Part shown: in pieces, positions 63,741 to 64,000 of the stretch | Numbering within the stretch: the first letter of the stretch is position 1 | How the letters are laid out: every line of letters begins with the position of its first letter | Source of the DNA: Hymenobacter piscis | GTDB lineage: Bacteria > Bacteroidota > Bacteroidia > Cytophagales > Hymenobacteraceae | Reading direction: 5' to 3' | Assembly: GCF_018760735.1 (NCBI RefSeq) | Contig: NZ_JAHHZN010000003.1 | Location: forward strand, 340,112-404,111 | DNA length: 64,000 bases | Position numbers and translations under genes: made by a program | Notes under the pieces: generated by a model | Databases searched by the model: none | What the model was told of the DNA's origin: nothing | Seen by the model: only the letters and a program-made list of their open reading frames with translations

Positions 63741-63875
63741 ATGACAAATTTCGACAGCAAAAACGACGATAGGTTTGCCAATATATTTATTGATGAATTT
63801 GGAAACTCACATACAGACCTCACCAAAAAAGGAACTTTTTCTCATTTCATATATACATCTATAGTTATATATATA
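63741..63875 (+). pseudogene. DUF3800-like gene, cut by an insertion sequence
   Basis: The frame begins at ATG 63741: MTNFDSKNDDRFANIFIDE, then FGNSHTDLTKKGTFSHFIYT and SIVI. The words IFIDEFGN and the Thr-Phe strand that follows match the N-terminus of DUF3800 proteins, an RNase H-like family often found in defence islands and mobile DNA. After about 45 codons it runs into the end of an insertion sequence. Base composition here is strongly AT-rich, in contrast to every neighbour, which suggests acquisition from elsewhere. The rest of the gene may lie beyond the insertion, outside the window. Confidence 0.5.
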
Positions 63876-64000
63876 GGACTTACGCACTTACGGGTAGCAG
63901 TGCGGGAATGAGGGGCTGCGCCAGTAGCTGGCGCAAGTAGGGCGCCCACTGCTGCTGGTGAGCCTGATAGATGGTTTGTGCCGTTTGGCGGGCAAATTGG
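63874..64000 (-). mobile_element. Insertion sequence, one end only
   Basis: The presumed terminal repeat TAGGACTTACGCA begins at about 63874. On the minus strand the C-terminal 40 codons of a protein (ending WAPYLRQLLAQPLIPALLPV, then SA and TAA at 63880-63882) run to the window edge. The frame, stop next to the terminal repeat and abrupt composition change indicate a transposase. The family cannot be decided from this piece; other end, target duplication and length are outside the window. Confidence 0.65.
63880..64000 (-). CDS. Transposase, C-terminal fragment
   Basis: Only the last 40 residues are visible, from QFARQTAQTIYQAHQQQW to the stop. No catalytic motif is in this part. A hairpin TGCGCCAG/CTGGCGCA lies inside the coding region near 63917-63935. 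It belongs to the insertion sequence that interrupts the DUF3800-like gene. Confidence 0.5.
   Translation of the reverse strand, partial: QFARQTAQTIYQAHQQQWAPYLRQLLAQPLIPALLPVSA

Overview
The window looks like chromosomal DNA of a high-GC member of the Bacteroidota, most likely Hymenobacter or a close relative in the Hymenobacteraceae. This is inferred from gene families and signals, not from a database search. The pointers are Bacteroidota-type promoters (TTG, 19 bases, TAnnTTTG), a protein with a type IX secretion C-terminal sorting domain, a TonB receptor with a CarboxypepD_reg domain, DUF547 and DUF6134 proteins, kdsB (Gram-negative LPS), and intergenic palindromes and heptamer repeats of a kind I associate with this group.

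Layout. 1-3.9 kb: end of a sugar MFS transporter, a Brp/Blh carotenoid oxygenase, a DUF547 lipoprotein and murB. 4.1-7.6 kb: two tandem paralogous secreted OB-fold/FN3 proteins, the second carrying two phospholipase D motifs and a type IX sorting tail. 7.8-20.1 kb: mostly minus-strand housekeeping genes (rlmF, mutS2, TIGR02757, a LysM/RlpA-like protein, a GH97 glycosidase, DUF1622, SUI1, a lipid kinase, gap) with kdsB on the plus strand. 20.4 kb: a tRNA-Glu. 20.5-22.3 kb: a MarR-MFS pair. 22.5-30 kb: storage-sugar and trehalose genes (debranching-type lipoprotein, fused otsAB, GH15) with an intact IS982-family element inserted at the foot of a terminator. 30.3 kb: a second, identical tRNA-Glu with the same promoter. 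30.5-45 kb: an unrecognised outer-membrane-type protein, an ABC exporter, a HExxH protease-like protein, phzF-like, fpg-like, two small exported proteins, an SDR, TauE/SafE, a DHA2 drug exporter, a CatB/Vat-type acetyltransferase and an LLM oxidoreductase. 45.2-50.4 kb: TonB siderophore receptor, PepSY membrane protein and an SBF-like transporter. 50.5-63.7 kb: ankyrin protein, GH63-like glycosidase, sterol-desaturase-like hydroxylase, an operon of TIGR04283 glycosyltransferase, epimerase and SDR, a second DUF547 protein, DUF6134, HAD hydrolase, flavin disulfide reductase and an MFS protein. The window ends with the AT-rich start of a DUF3800-like gene cut by another insertion sequence.

The strongest signal outside the genes is in the intergenic DNA. 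Many gaps carry a palindrome of two inverted REP-like arms (at least three core types), locus-specific symmetric flanks, or arrays of 7-9 base units such as CAACTGG, TAGTGAG, GGATTAG or CACATT. They abut start codons, supply the stop codons and last residues of some genes, and in one case occupy a promoter. I consider this the best candidate for an under-described system. No CRISPR array, prophage or large gene cluster for a secondary metabolite was seen.
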